Part shown: positions 44,177 to 54,143 of the stretch, one piece after another
How positions within the stretch are numbered: the stretch's first letter is position 1
Layout of the letters: each line of letters begins with the position of its first letter
Source: Vibrio splendidus
GTDB taxonomy: Bacteria; Pseudomonadota; Gammaproteobacteria; Enterobacterales; Vibrionaceae
Assembly (NCBI RefSeq): GCF_001557875.1
Contig: NZ_LNRF01000001.1
Coordinates: forward strand, 806,001-870,000
Length of the DNA stretch: 64,000 nucleotides
Direction of reading: 5' to 3'
Notes under the pieces: generated by a model
What the model was told of the DNA's origin: nothing
Databases searched by the model: none
What the model saw: only the letters and a program-made list of their open reading frames with translations
Position numbers and translations under genes: made by a program

Positions 44177-45147
44177 TGCATCATCACACTAAGATAGTTT
44201 TGTTATCCGGAATTCTCATATTAGTGGCATCTGCAGGTTTGTTTGTCGGTGCAGCGTCACTTTCTATTCCTCAAGTCATCGAACATTTGGTCGCGTTTTC
44301 CAGTGACGATTTTGTTATCCATCAGTATCGGCTACCACGTATGTTGCTCGCGATAAGCGTGGGCGCAGGGTTAGGGCTTTCAGGGGTATTAGTGCAAGGC
44401 GTGATACGTAATCCGTTAGCATCGCCTGATCTTATGGGTATTAGTGCTGGGGCAGGACTTGCTGCGACAGCGAGTTTAGTTTGGTTTCCCAATGCACCAG
44501 TCAGTGCGCTTCCTATGGTGGCGATGTTAGGTGGGGTATTGGCTGCTGGACTGATAGCTGTATTGGCCTGGTGGTCAAGGCCAACACCCGCCAAATTGGC
44601 GCTGATTGGTATTGCGGTGAGTACGTTTCTGGCCAGTTGTATCGACTTCTTGTTGGTCACCAATCCGATAGAGATCAACACGGCTATGGTGTGGCTAACA
44701 GGCAGTCTTTGGGGCAGAAATTGGCAGCAAGTCCCGTTTATTTGGAGTGTACTGCTCTTGTTGTTGCCTATGGCATTATGGCTTGCTTGGCGATTAGATG
44801 TGATGGGACTTGGCGAGGAAAGTGCGACCACATTGGGTACTAAGCCAAAACAGATTCAGGCTCTCGCGTTATTGGCCGCTGTATTGCTTGCCAGTGTTAG
44901 CGTTTCTGTTGCTGGAACGATCAGTTTTGTGGGTTTATTGGCACCTCACTTAGCACGCTTGTTGTTTGGGCATAATCATAAGTTGTTAATCCCTGCATCT
45001 GCACTGGTAGGGGCAATTCTGGTTACCAGCGCTGATGGGTTAGCTAGAGGTTTACAACCACCGATTGAATTGCCAGCAGGCGTTCTAACTTCCGTAATTG
45101 GCGCGCCATATTTCATCTTTCTTCTCTATCGTTATCGAGGTTGGTAA
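44176..45147 (+). CDS. pvuD: ABC permease PvuD
   Basis: 323-aa FecCD-family permease, partner of PvuC, with the same segments (LPRMLLAISVGAGLGLSG, RNPLASPDLMG, GTISFVGLLAPHLARLLFG). ATG 44176 with GAGGAGG upstream is chosen over an in-frame ATG at 44143 inside pvuC; it overlaps the pvuC TAA by one base, giving tight coupling. Confidence 0.92.
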   Translation: MHHHTKIVLLSGILILVASAGLFVGAASLSIPQVIEHLVAFSSDDFVIHQYRLPRMLLAISVGAGLGLSGVLVQGVIRNPLASPDLMGISAGAGLAATASLVWFPNAPVSALPMVAMLGGVLAAGLIAVLAWWSRPTPAKLALIGIAVSTFLASCIDFLLVTNPIEINTAMVWLTGSLWGRNWQQVPFIWSVLLLLLPMALWLAWRLDVMGLGEESATTLGTKPKQIQALALLAAVLLASVSVSVAGTISFVGLLAPHLARLLFGHNHKLLIPASALVGAILVTSADGLARGLQPPIELPAGVLTSVIGAPYFIFLLYRYRGW

Positions 45148-45149
45148 CC

Positions 45150-45914
45150 ATGCTTAAAACGCAGAATCTTTCCGTCGCGTACGGCAAACAAACGATCATA
45201 CCGAACCTGTCGGTTTCTATCCCTAAGGGAAAAATTACCGCATTGATAGGACCTAACGGATGCGGTAAATCTACCTTGTTAAAGACGTTAGTCAGAATTA
45301 ACAAGCCAGTAGCTGGAGAGGTGTTGTTTGAAGACAAACCGCTATCAAGCTATGGCGATAAAGCGCTCGCTCGTTCGTTGTCACTTCTTCCGCAAATCTT
45401 GGTCAGCCCGGAAGGCATTACGGTAAGAAAATTGGTCGAATATGGCCGTTCGCCTTATGTATCCCATTGGGGAAGGTTAGGACAGGACGATCAAAGGATT
45501 GTCGAGCAAGCAATGCGAGATACAGGTGTACTCGAGTTTGCTGATAAGCCTGTTGAGTCATTGTCTGGTGGCCAGCGTCAAAGAGCATGGATTGCGATGG
45601 TAATTGCGCAGGATACGGACGTAGTGATGTTGGATGAACCGACCACATACCTTGATATGTCTCACCAGGTGGAATTAATGAACCTGATGCAACAGATGAA
45701 TGCCAAAGGAAAAACGGTGGTTGTTGTGTTGCATGATCTGAACCAAGCCAGCCGTTATTGCGACCATTTAGTGGTTTTGGAAAAAGGGTGCTTAATCGCA
45801 GAGGGCTCGCCTGATGAAGTGATGACCGAAACCATGCTCAGTAACGTGTTTGATCTCAAAGCGAGCGTGTTTCGAGACCCCATTTCAAATACACCAATGT
45901 GTGTTGCGGTTTAG
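45150..45914 (+). CDS. pvuE: ABC ATPase PvuE
   Basis: 254-aa ATP-binding subunit of the ferric vibrioferrin importer. Walker A GPNGCGKST, Q-loop region, signature LSGGQRQR, Walker B VVMLDEPTTYLD and the switch histidine in VVVLHDLNQ are all visible. ATG 45150 lies 2 bases after the pvuD stop; a TTG at 45141 is a less likely start. Last gene before a strong terminator. Confidence 0.93.
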   Translation: MLKTQNLSVAYGKQTIIPNLSVSIPKGKITALIGPNGCGKSTLLKTLVRINKPVAGEVLFEDKPLSSYGDKALARSLSLLPQILVSPEGITVRKLVEYGRSPYVSHWGRLGQDDQRIVEQAMRDTGVLEFADKPVESLSGGQRQRAWIAMVIAQDTDVVMLDEPTTYLDMSHQVELMNLMQQMNAKGKTVVVVLHDLNQASRYCDHLVVLEKGCLIAEGSPDEVMTETMLSNVFDLKASVFRDPISNTPMCVAV

Positions 45915-45958
45915 GAGAATATACTGATTGTCATTTTCTTGAGATTGACTTAATCAAC

Positions 45959-45992
45959 AACGCCTTTCACAGAGCTGCGAAAGGCGTTTTTT
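45959..45992. terminator. Terminator of pvuE, possibly bidirectional
   Basis: AACGCCTTTC / GAAAGGCGTT stem and T run between convergent pvuE and the secreted-barrel gene. Confidence 0.9.
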
Positions 45993-45996
45993 AGTT

Positions 45997-46617
45997 TTAC
46001 TTCACTTTAACTAGAGTGCTCGAATCTGTATGAGCAAATGCGTTGTCGTAGATCTCTAAGCCTGTTGTTTGAGAGTACGTTAGCGTATCGTCTGAAATGC
46101 TAATGTTCATCGTGAAGCCTGTGGTGGTTGCGTTGTCCGTCATGTATTCAGACTCAGCGATACCACGTTTAGAGGAAACTAACGTCATTGTATCGCCAGC
46201 AGGGCCTTCTGCTGTGACACATGTGGTGCGTGGTACGCAATAAGAGTTGTAGACGATCTGATTTTTTTGGTCGTAGATGAAGTAACCACGTTGATCGTGG
46301 AATTTAGAGTCGTCGGCCTTTCTGAATACTTCTTGCTTATAGTACAGAGCAACCAGATATTGATCGCTGGCATTGGTTGCATCTGCCGCAACCTCAAACG
46401 TCATCACTTCATAAAATGGTGTGACCGCGGGGCCACCTGCACCCACTTCTGTGCCTTCTTGACCTGGAGAAATATCAACGCCACCAGTTTCGACTGATTT
46501 CCATGTGCCGACTAACTTTGCTAATGGACCAAAATCCATACCATTGATTGTGCTGTGATCGGCTATTGCTGGAGCCGAGATTGCTGCTGCTATACCAAGT
46601 GCTAATAATTTTTTCAC
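45997..46617 (-). CDS. Secreted nitrobindin-like (heme-barrel) protein
   Basis: 206-aa exported protein: signal peptide (MKKLLALGIAAAISAPAIA, then DHST) and a beta-rich domain. The LVGTWK start, PFYEVMTFEV and FHDQRGYFIYD segments resemble the FABP-like barrels of the nitrobindin/THAP4 heme-binding group and the DUF1579/DUF1794 families. The start codon is GTG with AAGGAAG upstream. Lying next to iron-uptake genes it could bind heme, but the distal and proximal residues cannot be confirmed by eye. Confidence 0.55.
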   Translation of the reverse strand: MKKLLALGIAAAISAPAIADHSTINGMDFGPLAKLVGTWKSVETGGVDISPGQEGTEVGAGGPAVTPFYEVMTFEVAADATNASDQYLVALYYKQEVFRKADDSKFHDQRGYFIYDQKNQIVYNSYCVPRTTCVTAEGPAGDTMTLVSSKRGIAESEYMTDNATTTGFTMNISISDDTLTYSQTTGLEIYDNAFAHTDSSTLVKVK

Positions 46618-47015
46618 TTTAACTTCCTTTTTATTAATTATCTGACCGCAATGAAAGTAAGGTTATTGTGAGACTCGTTTATTAACCCAGATCAGTGTTG
46701 TTGGCTAATATGAAATCGAATTGTAACTTGATGTATCAGTCAATAAGGGGATATTAATATGTGTATATATTGAGCAAGAAGCAGTGGTTGGTTCGTCTAA
46801 TCTCTGTCATACATCAAGGGTTTGCTGACTCTTGAGGTTGAGTTCAGTCACATTAGATTAGGTCGTCTAAACTTAAAGTTGGTATCGCGGCAAATACGAC
46901 AATTTGGGCTCTAAAGACGTTCTCGAAATAAATGCAAATTAGTGCTTTACCTCAACTTAACTTGAGGTATTAGGATATGCAACGTTGCTTACGAGAATAC
47001 TTTAAGGAGAGAAGA
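46618..47015. other. Divergent intergenic region
   Basis: About 400 bases between the divergent secreted-barrel and VOC genes, presumably carrying both promoters. No clear operator, repeat or small gene seen. Confidence 0.4.
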
Positions 47016-47435
47016 ATGATCCAACTTGAACATGTGAATTTAGTGGTAAAAGACATCCCAGAAATGCTGGTTTTCTATAAAGCGGCGTTCCCTCATTGGT
47101 ATGTCCGTGATGAGGGAAAAGGGGAGTGGTCAGGTAAGCCACGTAACTGGCTGCATTTTGGTGATGAGTACCAATACATAGCAATAAGTGATCACGGCGA
47201 AGGTGAAAATAGAGATTTGGCTGGGCATTCTGTTGGCCTCGCGCACTTCGCTTATGTGACCAATAATATCGAAAGTGTCACTCAACGGCTTGTTGATGCG
47301 GGTTTCCCAATTGCCAAACCCGGCGTCGAAGAACCTTATCGAAAAAACGTCTACTTTGTGGATCCGGCGGGCTTTGAAATCGAGTTTGTTGAGTATCTGA
47401 GTGATGATCCCAAGTTACGAAATGCCACGAGTTAA
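47016..47435 (+). CDS. VOC-family (glyoxalase/dioxygenase fold) protein
   Basis: 139-aa metal-dependent vicinal-oxygen-chelate protein. It opens MIQLEHVNLVVKDIPEML and ends with a paired FVDPAGFEIEFVEY strand; His in LEHVNL, Glu in EIEFVEY and the SVGLAHFAYV histidine are metal-ligand candidates. AAGGAGAG precedes ATG 47016; an in-frame ATG at 46977 is less likely. Reaction not predictable: glyoxalase-, dioxygenase- or resistance-type are all possible. Confidence 0.82.
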   Translation: MIQLEHVNLVVKDIPEMLVFYKAAFPHWYVRDEGKGEWSGKPRNWLHFGDEYQYIAISDHGEGENRDLAGHSVGLAHFAYVTNNIESVTQRLVDAGFPIAKPGVEEPYRKNVYFVDPAGFEIEFVEYLSDDPKLRNATS

Positions 47436-47490
47436 TCACGTAATACTGCCAGTTAGTGGCATGAAAACGCGCTAGAGAACATTTATAGAC

Positions 47491-47525
47491 AAGGGCATTG
47501 TGGAATCATCCGCAATGCCCTTTTT
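47491..47525 (+). terminator. Terminator of the VOC gene
   Basis: AAGGGCATTG / CAATGCCCTT stem followed by a T run; may also serve the convergent DMT gene. Confidence 0.9.
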
Positions 47526-47579
47526 AGATCTATTTGATCGCTGATTGGCTAACTGATATTGAGCTCTTTTAGCTGGTGT

Positions 47580-48479
47580 TTACTTAGCTTTAAACGGCAC
47601 CAACAGTTGTTTACCAAACACATTGATTAGCGCGCCTGTTACGATTAGGCCACCACCTAGGTAAGTCCAAACTGATGGGATCTCATTGAAGATCCACACA
47701 CCTAATAGCGCTGAGAATACGATTTGAACGTATGAGTAAGCCGAAGCCTTGCCAGCAGCTTGGGTTTGCATCGCTTTGGTCAAACCGTATTGGCCTATCT
47801 GAGTGAAAATACCGACTAACACGAGCATCACGGTAAGGAATAGACTTGGCCACACAAAGTCGTTCCAGATAAGGGCGGTTGAGATTGGTAGAGCAACCAG
47901 TGGGAAGTAGAAGATGATGACTGAACTGTCTTCCGTTTGGCTAAGCTTTCTCACAATTACATAAGCAATTGAGCTACCAAATGCGCCACATAACGCCACC
48001 ATTATGCTAAATAGCGGTAACTCGCTGCTCGCGCCACTGTTCATGCTTGGCTGTACCATTACTAATAGTCCCGCTAGGCAGAACGCAATGCAGATCATGG
48101 TCGATTTTTGGACGCGCTCTTTCAGAAATAACACGCCAAGTAGGGCGGTAAATACAGGGTGAACGTATTGTAGAATGGTCGCTTCTGCTAATGGCAAGGT
48201 GGTCACAGCGTAGTAAACACACATTAAGGCTGCTGTGCCAACTGCGCCTCGAACAAACAACAAAGGTTTGTTATTTCCCCAGATCGAAATGCCTTTTCGC
48301 TTAACGTCGATATAACTGATGATCAAAGACACCAAAGCCCTTGCTGCAACAATTTCGAATACAGGTATGCCGTAGTTGCTGATGTATTTCACACACGCAG
48401 ACATCAGTGCGAATCCAAAAGCGGAGAGGATCATGAATCGAACCCCAACAGGGATCATTGAAAAAGAGAAAGAGGGCAT
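47580..48479 (-). CDS. EamA/DMT-superfamily inner-membrane transporter
   Basis: 299-aa protein with ten predicted helices in two EamA repeats (about 15-140 and 155-290), the RhaT/YdcZ/RarD type of drug/metabolite exporter. LYxxV-like YYAVTTLPLAEATILQYVHPVFTALLGVLFLKE is the typical end of the first repeat. Substrate not predictable. Single-gene unit. Confidence 0.86.
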   Translation of the reverse strand: MPSFSFSMIPVGVRFMILSAFGFALMSACVKYISNYGIPVFEIVAARALVSLIISYIDVKRKGISIWGNNKPLLFVRGAVGTAALMCVYYAVTTLPLAEATILQYVHPVFTALLGVLFLKERVQKSTMICIAFCLAGLLVMVQPSMNSGASSELPLFSIMVALCGAFGSSIAYVIVRKLSQTEDSSVIIFYFPLVALPISTALIWNDFVWPSLFLTVMLVLVGIFTQIGQYGLTKAMQTQAAGKASAYSYVQIVFSALLGVWIFNEIPSVWTYLGGGLIVTGALINVFGKQLLVPFKAK

Positions 48480-48746
48480 AAAAATATCAATCGGTTGAGG
48501 GAACAGGAATCATAACTTAGTTTAGAAGAGCCGACCAAAGTCTTTGTCTTGTTCTAGTCAACTTGATTCAATTAATTCTCATTTCCTAACGATTCGTTTT
48601 TATCCCACATAATATCGGCTATAACACAATTTTATAAAATCAACATCAACAGAAGGTGACGCTAATTCAACTCTGATTTATCGGTCGTTTTAATTATCTT
48701 TCTTAGTCATATCATTCTCGTGAATTTATAATAAGAGATATGTTCT

Positions 48747-50147
48747 ATGAAACCAATAAACACCCTACTCATATCCACGCTCGCGCTTTGCTCTTTCAGT
48801 TCAGCTACTTATGCAGACACCATTTTACATGCTTTCAATTGGAAGTATTCAGATGTGACAGCCAACGCCAATCAGATTGCGCAAGCCGGTTATAAAAAAG
48901 TACTGGTTGCTCCGGCAATGAAATCGAGCGGCAGCCAATGGTGGGCGCGTTACCAGCCTCAAGACCTTCGAACCATTGATTCTCCTCTCGGCAACAAACA
49001 AGATTTGACCGCAATGATTGCCGCACTCAAAGGTGTGGGTGTTGATGTCTATGCCGATGTGGTTCTGAATCATATGGCGAATGAAAGCTGGAAGCGAAGT
49101 GACCTGGATTACCCTGGTACTGAAGTGCTAAACGATTATGCGAGCCGTTCAAGCTACTATGCTGACCAGACTCTGTTTGGTAATTTAGCGCAAGGTTTTG
49201 TATCCGCAAATGATTTCCATGCCGCGGGCTGTATTTCAGATTGGAACGATCCTGGTCATGTTCAATATTGGCGCTTGTGTGGGGCTGAGGGTGATGTAGG
49301 TTTACCTGACCTTGATCCGAATAATTGGGTGGTTTCACAGCAGCGCTTATATCTGAAGGCATTAAAGGATATGGGTATCAAAGGTTTCCGAATTGATGCC
49401 GTCAAACACATGAGCCAGTACCAAATCGACCAAGTGTTCACGCCTGAAATTACAGCGAACATGCATGTATTCGGTGAAGTGATTACCAGCGGTGGAGCAG
49501 GGAACAGCGGCTATGAGTCGTTCCTTGCACCTTACTTAAACAATACCAATCATGCAGCGTACGATTTCCCGCTGTTTGCATCGATTCGCTCGGCATTCTC
49601 AATGGGCGGTGGCTTGAACCAACTGCATGATCCAAAAGCGTACGGCCAAGCACTCGATGATAATCGTTCGATCACCTTCGCGATCACACATGATATTCCA
49701 ACCAATGACGGCTTCCGTTACCAAATTATGGATCCACAAGACGAGCAACTCGCTTACGCTTATATCCTTGGCAAAGATGGCGGTACGCCGTTGATCTATA
49801 GTGATGATCTTCCTGATTCTGAAGATAAGGATAATGGTCGTTGGGGTAATGTGTGGAACAGTTCGATAATGAAAAACATGTTGAGCTTTCATAACGCGAT
49901 GCAAGGCAAAACAATGACCATGATTTTAAGTGACCAATGTACTTTGCTGTTTAAGCGTGGCAAAGAAGGTGTGGTTGGTATTAACAAGTGTGGCGAAACG
50001 CGTGGCGTGACGGTTGATACTTACCAGCATGAGTTCAATTGGCATGTTCAATACAAAGACGTATTAAGCAGCGCGACAGAAACCATTTCTTCTCGCTATC
50101 ACACCTTCAACTTACCACCACGCAGTGCGCGTATGTTTAAGCTTTAA
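48747..50147 (+). CDS. Exported alpha-amylase (GH13)
   Basis: Hydrolyses alpha-1,4-glucan outside the cytoplasm. The 466-aa protein has a signal peptide (1-23, ending TYA) and the four GH13 regions: DVVLNH (104-109), GFRIDAVKH (213-221, nucleophile D217), FGEV with acid E244, and ITHD (313-316, D316). An aberrant-beta C-terminal domain follows. Length and motifs resemble the compact marine/Aeromonas-type amylases. AAGAGA lies upstream of the ATG. Single gene with its own terminator. Confidence 0.92.
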   Translation: MKPINTLLISTLALCSFSSATYADTILHAFNWKYSDVTANANQIAQAGYKKVLVAPAMKSSGSQWWARYQPQDLRTIDSPLGNKQDLTAMIAALKGVGVDVYADVVLNHMANESWKRSDLDYPGTEVLNDYASRSSYYADQTLFGNLAQGFVSANDFHAAGCISDWNDPGHVQYWRLCGAEGDVGLPDLDPNNWVVSQQRLYLKALKDMGIKGFRIDAVKHMSQYQIDQVFTPEITANMHVFGEVITSGGAGNSGYESFLAPYLNNTNHAAYDFPLFASIRSAFSMGGGLNQLHDPKAYGQALDDNRSITFAITHDIPTNDGFRYQIMDPQDEQLAYAYILGKDGGTPLIYSDDLPDSEDKDNGRWGNVWNSSIMKNMLSFHNAMQGKTMTMILSDQCTLLFKRGKEGVVGINKCGETRGVTVDTYQHEFNWHVQYKDVLSSATETISSRYHTFNLPPRSARMFKL

Positions 50148-50184
50148 TGCTTATTTAATAGTGCGAACACCACCGGTAGAAAGC

Positions 50185-50219
50185 ATAAGCCGCAGCAAGT
50201 GCTGCGGCTTATTGTTTTT
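50185..50219 (+). terminator. Terminator of amylase
   Basis: ATAAGCCGCAGC, AAGT, GCTGCGGCTTAT, then TGTTTTT. Confidence 0.88.
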
Positions 50220-50263
50220 AAACAAGTAGTTTAGCGAACGGCGCGTTTTTACGAGCCTATTGT

Positions 50264-51385
50264 TTAGAAAGGCGAGCGGCTATTCGCGATAGCGAACTGT
50301 TGGTAAAGCTCCGCCACTTCGACCGGGTTGAACTCGTCTTTGTAAGTCAACTCACTGAGTCGGTGTGTGATGTTTTGCAGTTCATGCGACCGTTGCTGAG
50401 CACGCTGCTGATAGCGTTTGAATGCTTGCTCTGTACCTTCAAAGTTAGAGGCAATGCTTTGTGCCAACACGTAAGCATTCTCAATACCCAAGCTGAATCC
50501 GATCCCCATGGTCGGCAGTACAGCGCAACAGGAATCTCCCAGTAGAACAGCATTGCCGCGATACCAAGTATCAAATGGGGCAACATCGGTGAGTGGAGAA
50601 GGCAAGATCTTCGATTCAGGCGTATCTCGAATCATATCCAGTAAATAGCTCGGATAGTGAGAGAACTGGTCTAACACGGTTTGTTTAGACAGCGTTTCAC
50701 CTTCCTTAACGGCACACGCAGCAAACCAGTATTTGCCTTGGGTTTCTCGATCGTAGGTGTAGGTTACGATACGAGATTTATCACCCGCAAAAACATAACA
50801 CTCATCATCGCTGATTTCTGATGCTTTGAAGTCAATCTCACCACGGCAGCAATAGACGTTCGGTTGTCTTAGTGACACATCAGGCGCGACAAACTTTCTC
50901 ACTTGAGAGAACACGCCGTCGGCACCGACAATAATATCCGCATCAATGGGTTCGCCATTGATAAGAATCTGCGGCTCATCGTCGTTTTGAACAACGGTGC
51001 AGGTTTGGTTAGTGACGATACAATCATCCCCTAGCTCATTTAATAGCAGTTGGTATAAACGGCTGCGATGAAACAAACCAATTGGTGCGTTGGCTTTACT
51101 CGGAGAGTCACTCATATGGAGTGTGTTGATAGGCAACCCTGTCGCCGTTAATGTCGAGATGGTATCGACTTGGTTGCATGCAGCTTTGACTTTATCGACA
51201 CCAACCAGTGCCGCAAGTACTTGCATGCCCTCTGGCCACATAATTATGCCAGTACCGTCAGCACGTGGTTGTGCTGCCTTCTCATATATTCGAGCTTTAA
51301 TACCAAATTTACGCAGTGATAATGCGAGTGCCAAACCATTCAGCCCCGCACCAATAATTGCGACTTTTAGAGGTTGTTGTCCCAT
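50264..51385 (-). CDS. FAD-dependent monooxygenase (PHBH/UbiH group)
   Basis: 373-aa class A flavin monooxygenase. GxGxxG FAD-binding motif in VAIIGAGLNGLALALSLRKFG, IIVGADGVFSQVR (DG motif) and VLLGDSCCAVLPTMGIG (GD motif) are present. Hydroxylates an aromatic or similar ring using NAD(P)H and oxygen; resembles FAD-monooxygenases such as salicylate hydroxylase and TetX-like proteins. Divergence from other catabolic genes gives no substrate clue. Confidence 0.86.
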   Translation of the reverse strand: MGQQPLKVAIIGAGLNGLALALSLRKFGIKARIYEKAAQPRADGTGIIMWPEGMQVLAALVGVDKVKAACNQVDTISTLTATGLPINTLHMSDSPSKANAPIGLFHRSRLYQLLLNELGDDCIVTNQTCTVVQNDDEPQILINGEPIDADIIVGADGVFSQVRKFVAPDVSLRQPNVYCCRGEIDFKASEISDDECYVFAGDKSRIVTYTYDRETQGKYWFAACAVKEGETLSKQTVLDQFSHYPSYLLDMIRDTPESKILPSPLTDVAPFDTWYRGNAVLLGDSCCAVLPTMGIGFSLGIENAYVLAQSIASNFEGTEQAFKRYQQRAQQRSHELQNITHRLSELTYKDEFNPVEVAELYQQFAIANSRSPF

Positions 51386-51518
51386 GACTTTCTCCTAAGA
51401 ATAAGATGCCAATATCTGTGTACTGGTTCATAGGGCGTAAGATAGGTCATTCGAATCGATAAATAAACGTTATAAATTATAAGGTTAATTCGGTTTTGAA
51501 AAATGAGGCACCTATCCC

Positions 51519-52490
51519 CTAATGATCTTGGATGACACCAAACCAGTGGTTCTGTTGAGATAGTGCTTTCAGTAACTCGATCTCTTTTGTGGTCTCTTCT
51601 TTAAGCCATTCAATAAGGTCATTGATGATAGGCGTGTGACTACGCTGGTGAATGAAGTAAGTCCAAGCACTGTGTTGGATCTTGGCATTCTTAGGGCAGT
51701 ACAAGAAGCCTCGTTGGAGATCTTGTTGAACTAACAATAGATCCGTGACCGTCACCCCTTCACCGGATAAACAAGCACTGAGTGCCATATCTAACGATAA
51801 GAAGCTGGTATTTCTAACGGGCTTTGTCGGTGGCGATTCAACATCGGCTAACCACACTTTCCAGTCGTGATGATCTAAGGTTGGATGGAGCCTTGGTAAG
51901 GTTAAGATCGAATCGAGGTTGGTGTCTTTGGTGATTAAACTGGTAGAATTCATTAAGCTAGTAGAACAGACCGGCGCCATAAACTCTTCACGCAAGAAGG
52001 TGATATCTGGTGCTTTGTCATAGCGTTTTTTGAAGCGCGTGTGGAAGATAAGTAGGTCATATTCACTACTATTAATTGATTCGTCTTCCTCAATTACAGG
52101 AACTATGACGATCTCATAATCTTGATAACGCTCGTTTAATTCTCGCACTTTGGATATCAATACTCGCGTCGCGAAACTTAAGGTCGCTTTGATCACGATA
52201 CGCTTTTGCTTGGGCTCACTCCAAGAGGCGATAACAGATTCGATATTGCCGTAGCTTTCTCGTAAAGCCACATACAAATCATGACCTTGTACCGTTAATT
52301 CAATGGCTCGATGCTTACGAATAACCAGTGATGCGTTTAACTCATCTTCAAGCTGTTTGATCTGTCGGCTGATCGCACTTTGTGTCACATGCAGCTCTTC
52401 GGCAGCCAGAGTAAAGCTCATCAGCCTTGCAGCTGCTTCAAAGGCTTTTAAGCCATTATGTGATGATGGCAAGCTAGGATATGGGGTCAT
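51519..52490 (-). CDS. LysR-family regulator, GcvA-like
   Basis: 323-aa regulator. N-terminal helix-turn-helix GLKAFEAAARLMSFTLAAEELHVTQSAISRQIKQLEDEL is very close to GcvA/AmpR-type LysR proteins; an effector-binding domain follows. Located divergently 100 bases from the MATE pump gene, which it may regulate, and upstream of the monooxygenase on the same strand. No clear dyad in the divergent region. Confidence 0.87.
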   Translation of the reverse strand: MTPYPSLPSSHNGLKAFEAAARLMSFTLAAEELHVTQSAISRQIKQLEDELNASLVIRKHRAIELTVQGHDLYVALRESYGNIESVIASWSEPKQKRIVIKATLSFATRVLISKVRELNERYQDYEIVIVPVIEEDESINSSEYDLLIFHTRFKKRYDKAPDITFLREEFMAPVCSTSLMNSTSLITKDTNLDSILTLPRLHPTLDHHDWKVWLADVESPPTKPVRNTSFLSLDMALSACLSGEGVTVTDLLLVQQDLQRGFLYCPKNAKIQHSAWTYFIHQRSHTPIINDLIEWLKEETTKEIELLKALSQQNHWFGVIQDH

Positions 52491-52590
52491 AATTCGTTAG
52501 CATGAGTTTATGGAATGTTAGAGTCGCAAATTTATCAATTGAACGCCAGCCTCATCGATCGTATTTTGGGCGAAATTAACTGAGGCGCTC

Positions 52591-53943
52591 ATGAAAAAAA
52601 TACTCATTCTTGCATTCCCTTTGATCATTTCACAGCTGATCTCCATGGCTTTAGTCCTTACTGATGTTTGGATGATGTCGCGTATCAGTGTGTCAGCCCT
52701 TGCGGCTGGTGGCTTAGGCGCTTCTATCTACTTTTTCATCTTCATTATTGCGAGCAGCACTGTGGGTTGTGTCGCAAACTTGATCGCGATTGCTTATGGT
52801 CAGCGCGTCGCTCGCCCAGAGTTTGGTAATACACAAATCAGATTGGCAGTGAAAGGCGCAACCATGTTGGCGTTCGTGCTCAGTGTGACTTTAATGGCGG
52901 GCTTCTGGTTTGCTCCGCTGGTATTAGAAGCAGCCAAACAGCCGCCAGAAGTGATCACTTTAGCGATGGAATATGTCCATGCCTTGAAATGGGTGATGCT
53001 GCCTTCGCTTATCTTGTTGGTACTGCGTGGCTTAACCAGTGCGTTTGGTAATGTGCGTTCTATTCTGGTGATGTCGATAATCACCGTAATTTTGAATGTG
53101 CCGGTGAGCTACTTCCTAACCTTCCAATTAGACATGGGCTTAACTGGTCTAGGGTTAGGCACGGCTATCGCGGCATTCATCGTAATGATTGGATACACAG
53201 TGTGGGTATTCAAACGTGACGAATTCAAGCAGTTTGCCCCTTGGCTAAATACCGAAGAGTACTCCATCAAGCTGATGAGCCCTTTATTGTTAATGGGGTT
53301 ACCTATTGGACTCGCGGCTTTACTTGAGCATGGCTTAATTTACGGCGGCACCTTAATGGCGGGTACGATCAGTATCGCTTCGTTAGCTCTGCACCAAATT
53401 CTGCTGCAATGTTTAAGTTTTACTTGGAACTTCAATTTTGGTTTCTCACAAGCTGCGGCGATTTTAGTTGGCCGTGATTTTGGTGCGGGTAACTACGAAG
53501 GTATCAAGAGAACCTCGATTCAAAGCTTTATATTGGTGTCGGTGTTGAGTGTCGCCTTGTCGGCCGTGTTTATCATATGGCCTGAGATGATCGCTTCTAT
53601 TTTCAAGCTAGACGATGGTACGGGTGCAATGACTTCACTATTGGCTTCAGTTATCTGGGTAGTGGCGTTGTGCTTTATTGTGGATGCTTGGCAACTACTG
53701 GCGATTAACCTGCTAAGAGGTATGAAGATTGTCTCTATGCCAACCGTGATGACTGCCATCGGTTACTGGGTATTTGGTCTACCTGCAGCTTGGTATTTGA
53801 TGCCAAAATTCGAATTGGCAGGGATCTGGGGTGGAATCGGCGTTGGTTTAGGCGTGACAGGTATTTTGCTACTTATCCAATTGATGCGTGTTATTCAAAA
53901 GAACAACCAATCTCCAGATTTGTCGAATCATGCTTATACGTGA
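52591..53943 (+). CDS. MATE-family multidrug efflux transporter
   Basis: 450-aa, 12-helix inner-membrane protein with the two MATE halves. Characteristic opening LAFPLIISQLISMALVLTDVWMMSR and the GAGNYEG segment in the middle are visible. Exports cationic drugs in exchange for Na+ or H+. GAGG precedes the ATG. Confidence 0.89.
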   Translation: MKKILILAFPLIISQLISMALVLTDVWMMSRISVSALAAGGLGASIYFFIFIIASSTVGCVANLIAIAYGQRVARPEFGNTQIRLAVKGATMLAFVLSVTLMAGFWFAPLVLEAAKQPPEVITLAMEYVHALKWVMLPSLILLVLRGLTSAFGNVRSILVMSIITVILNVPVSYFLTFQLDMGLTGLGLGTAIAAFIVMIGYTVWVFKRDEFKQFAPWLNTEEYSIKLMSPLLLMGLPIGLAALLEHGLIYGGTLMAGTISIASLALHQILLQCLSFTWNFNFGFSQAAAILVGRDFGAGNYEGIKRTSIQSFILVSVLSVALSAVFIIWPEMIASIFKLDDGTGAMTSLLASVIWVVALCFIVDAWQLLAINLLRGMKIVSMPTVMTAIGYWVFGLPAAWYLMPKFELAGIWGGIGVGLGVTGILLLIQLMRVIQKNNQSPDLSNHAYT

Positions 53944-54143
53944 TTTGCTTGTGATGCTCGCCTTTACCATGGAACCTTGAACGATAAACTTTGTATTGCT
54001 GACCGAGAACTATTAATTACCAACAATGACCTATAAGCCCTGAATTGCGTACTTCGTAATTTAGACCTTGGTCTTACAGAAACCGAGCTAAAAGGTGACT
54101 AGAATGACTTAAGTTGCTCACCGTTTTATCAAGGAATACACAA

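Noticed and set aside
44322..44831. 169-codon minus-strand ORF
   Set aside because: Lies entirely inside pvuD, a securely identified permease; GC-codon shadow.
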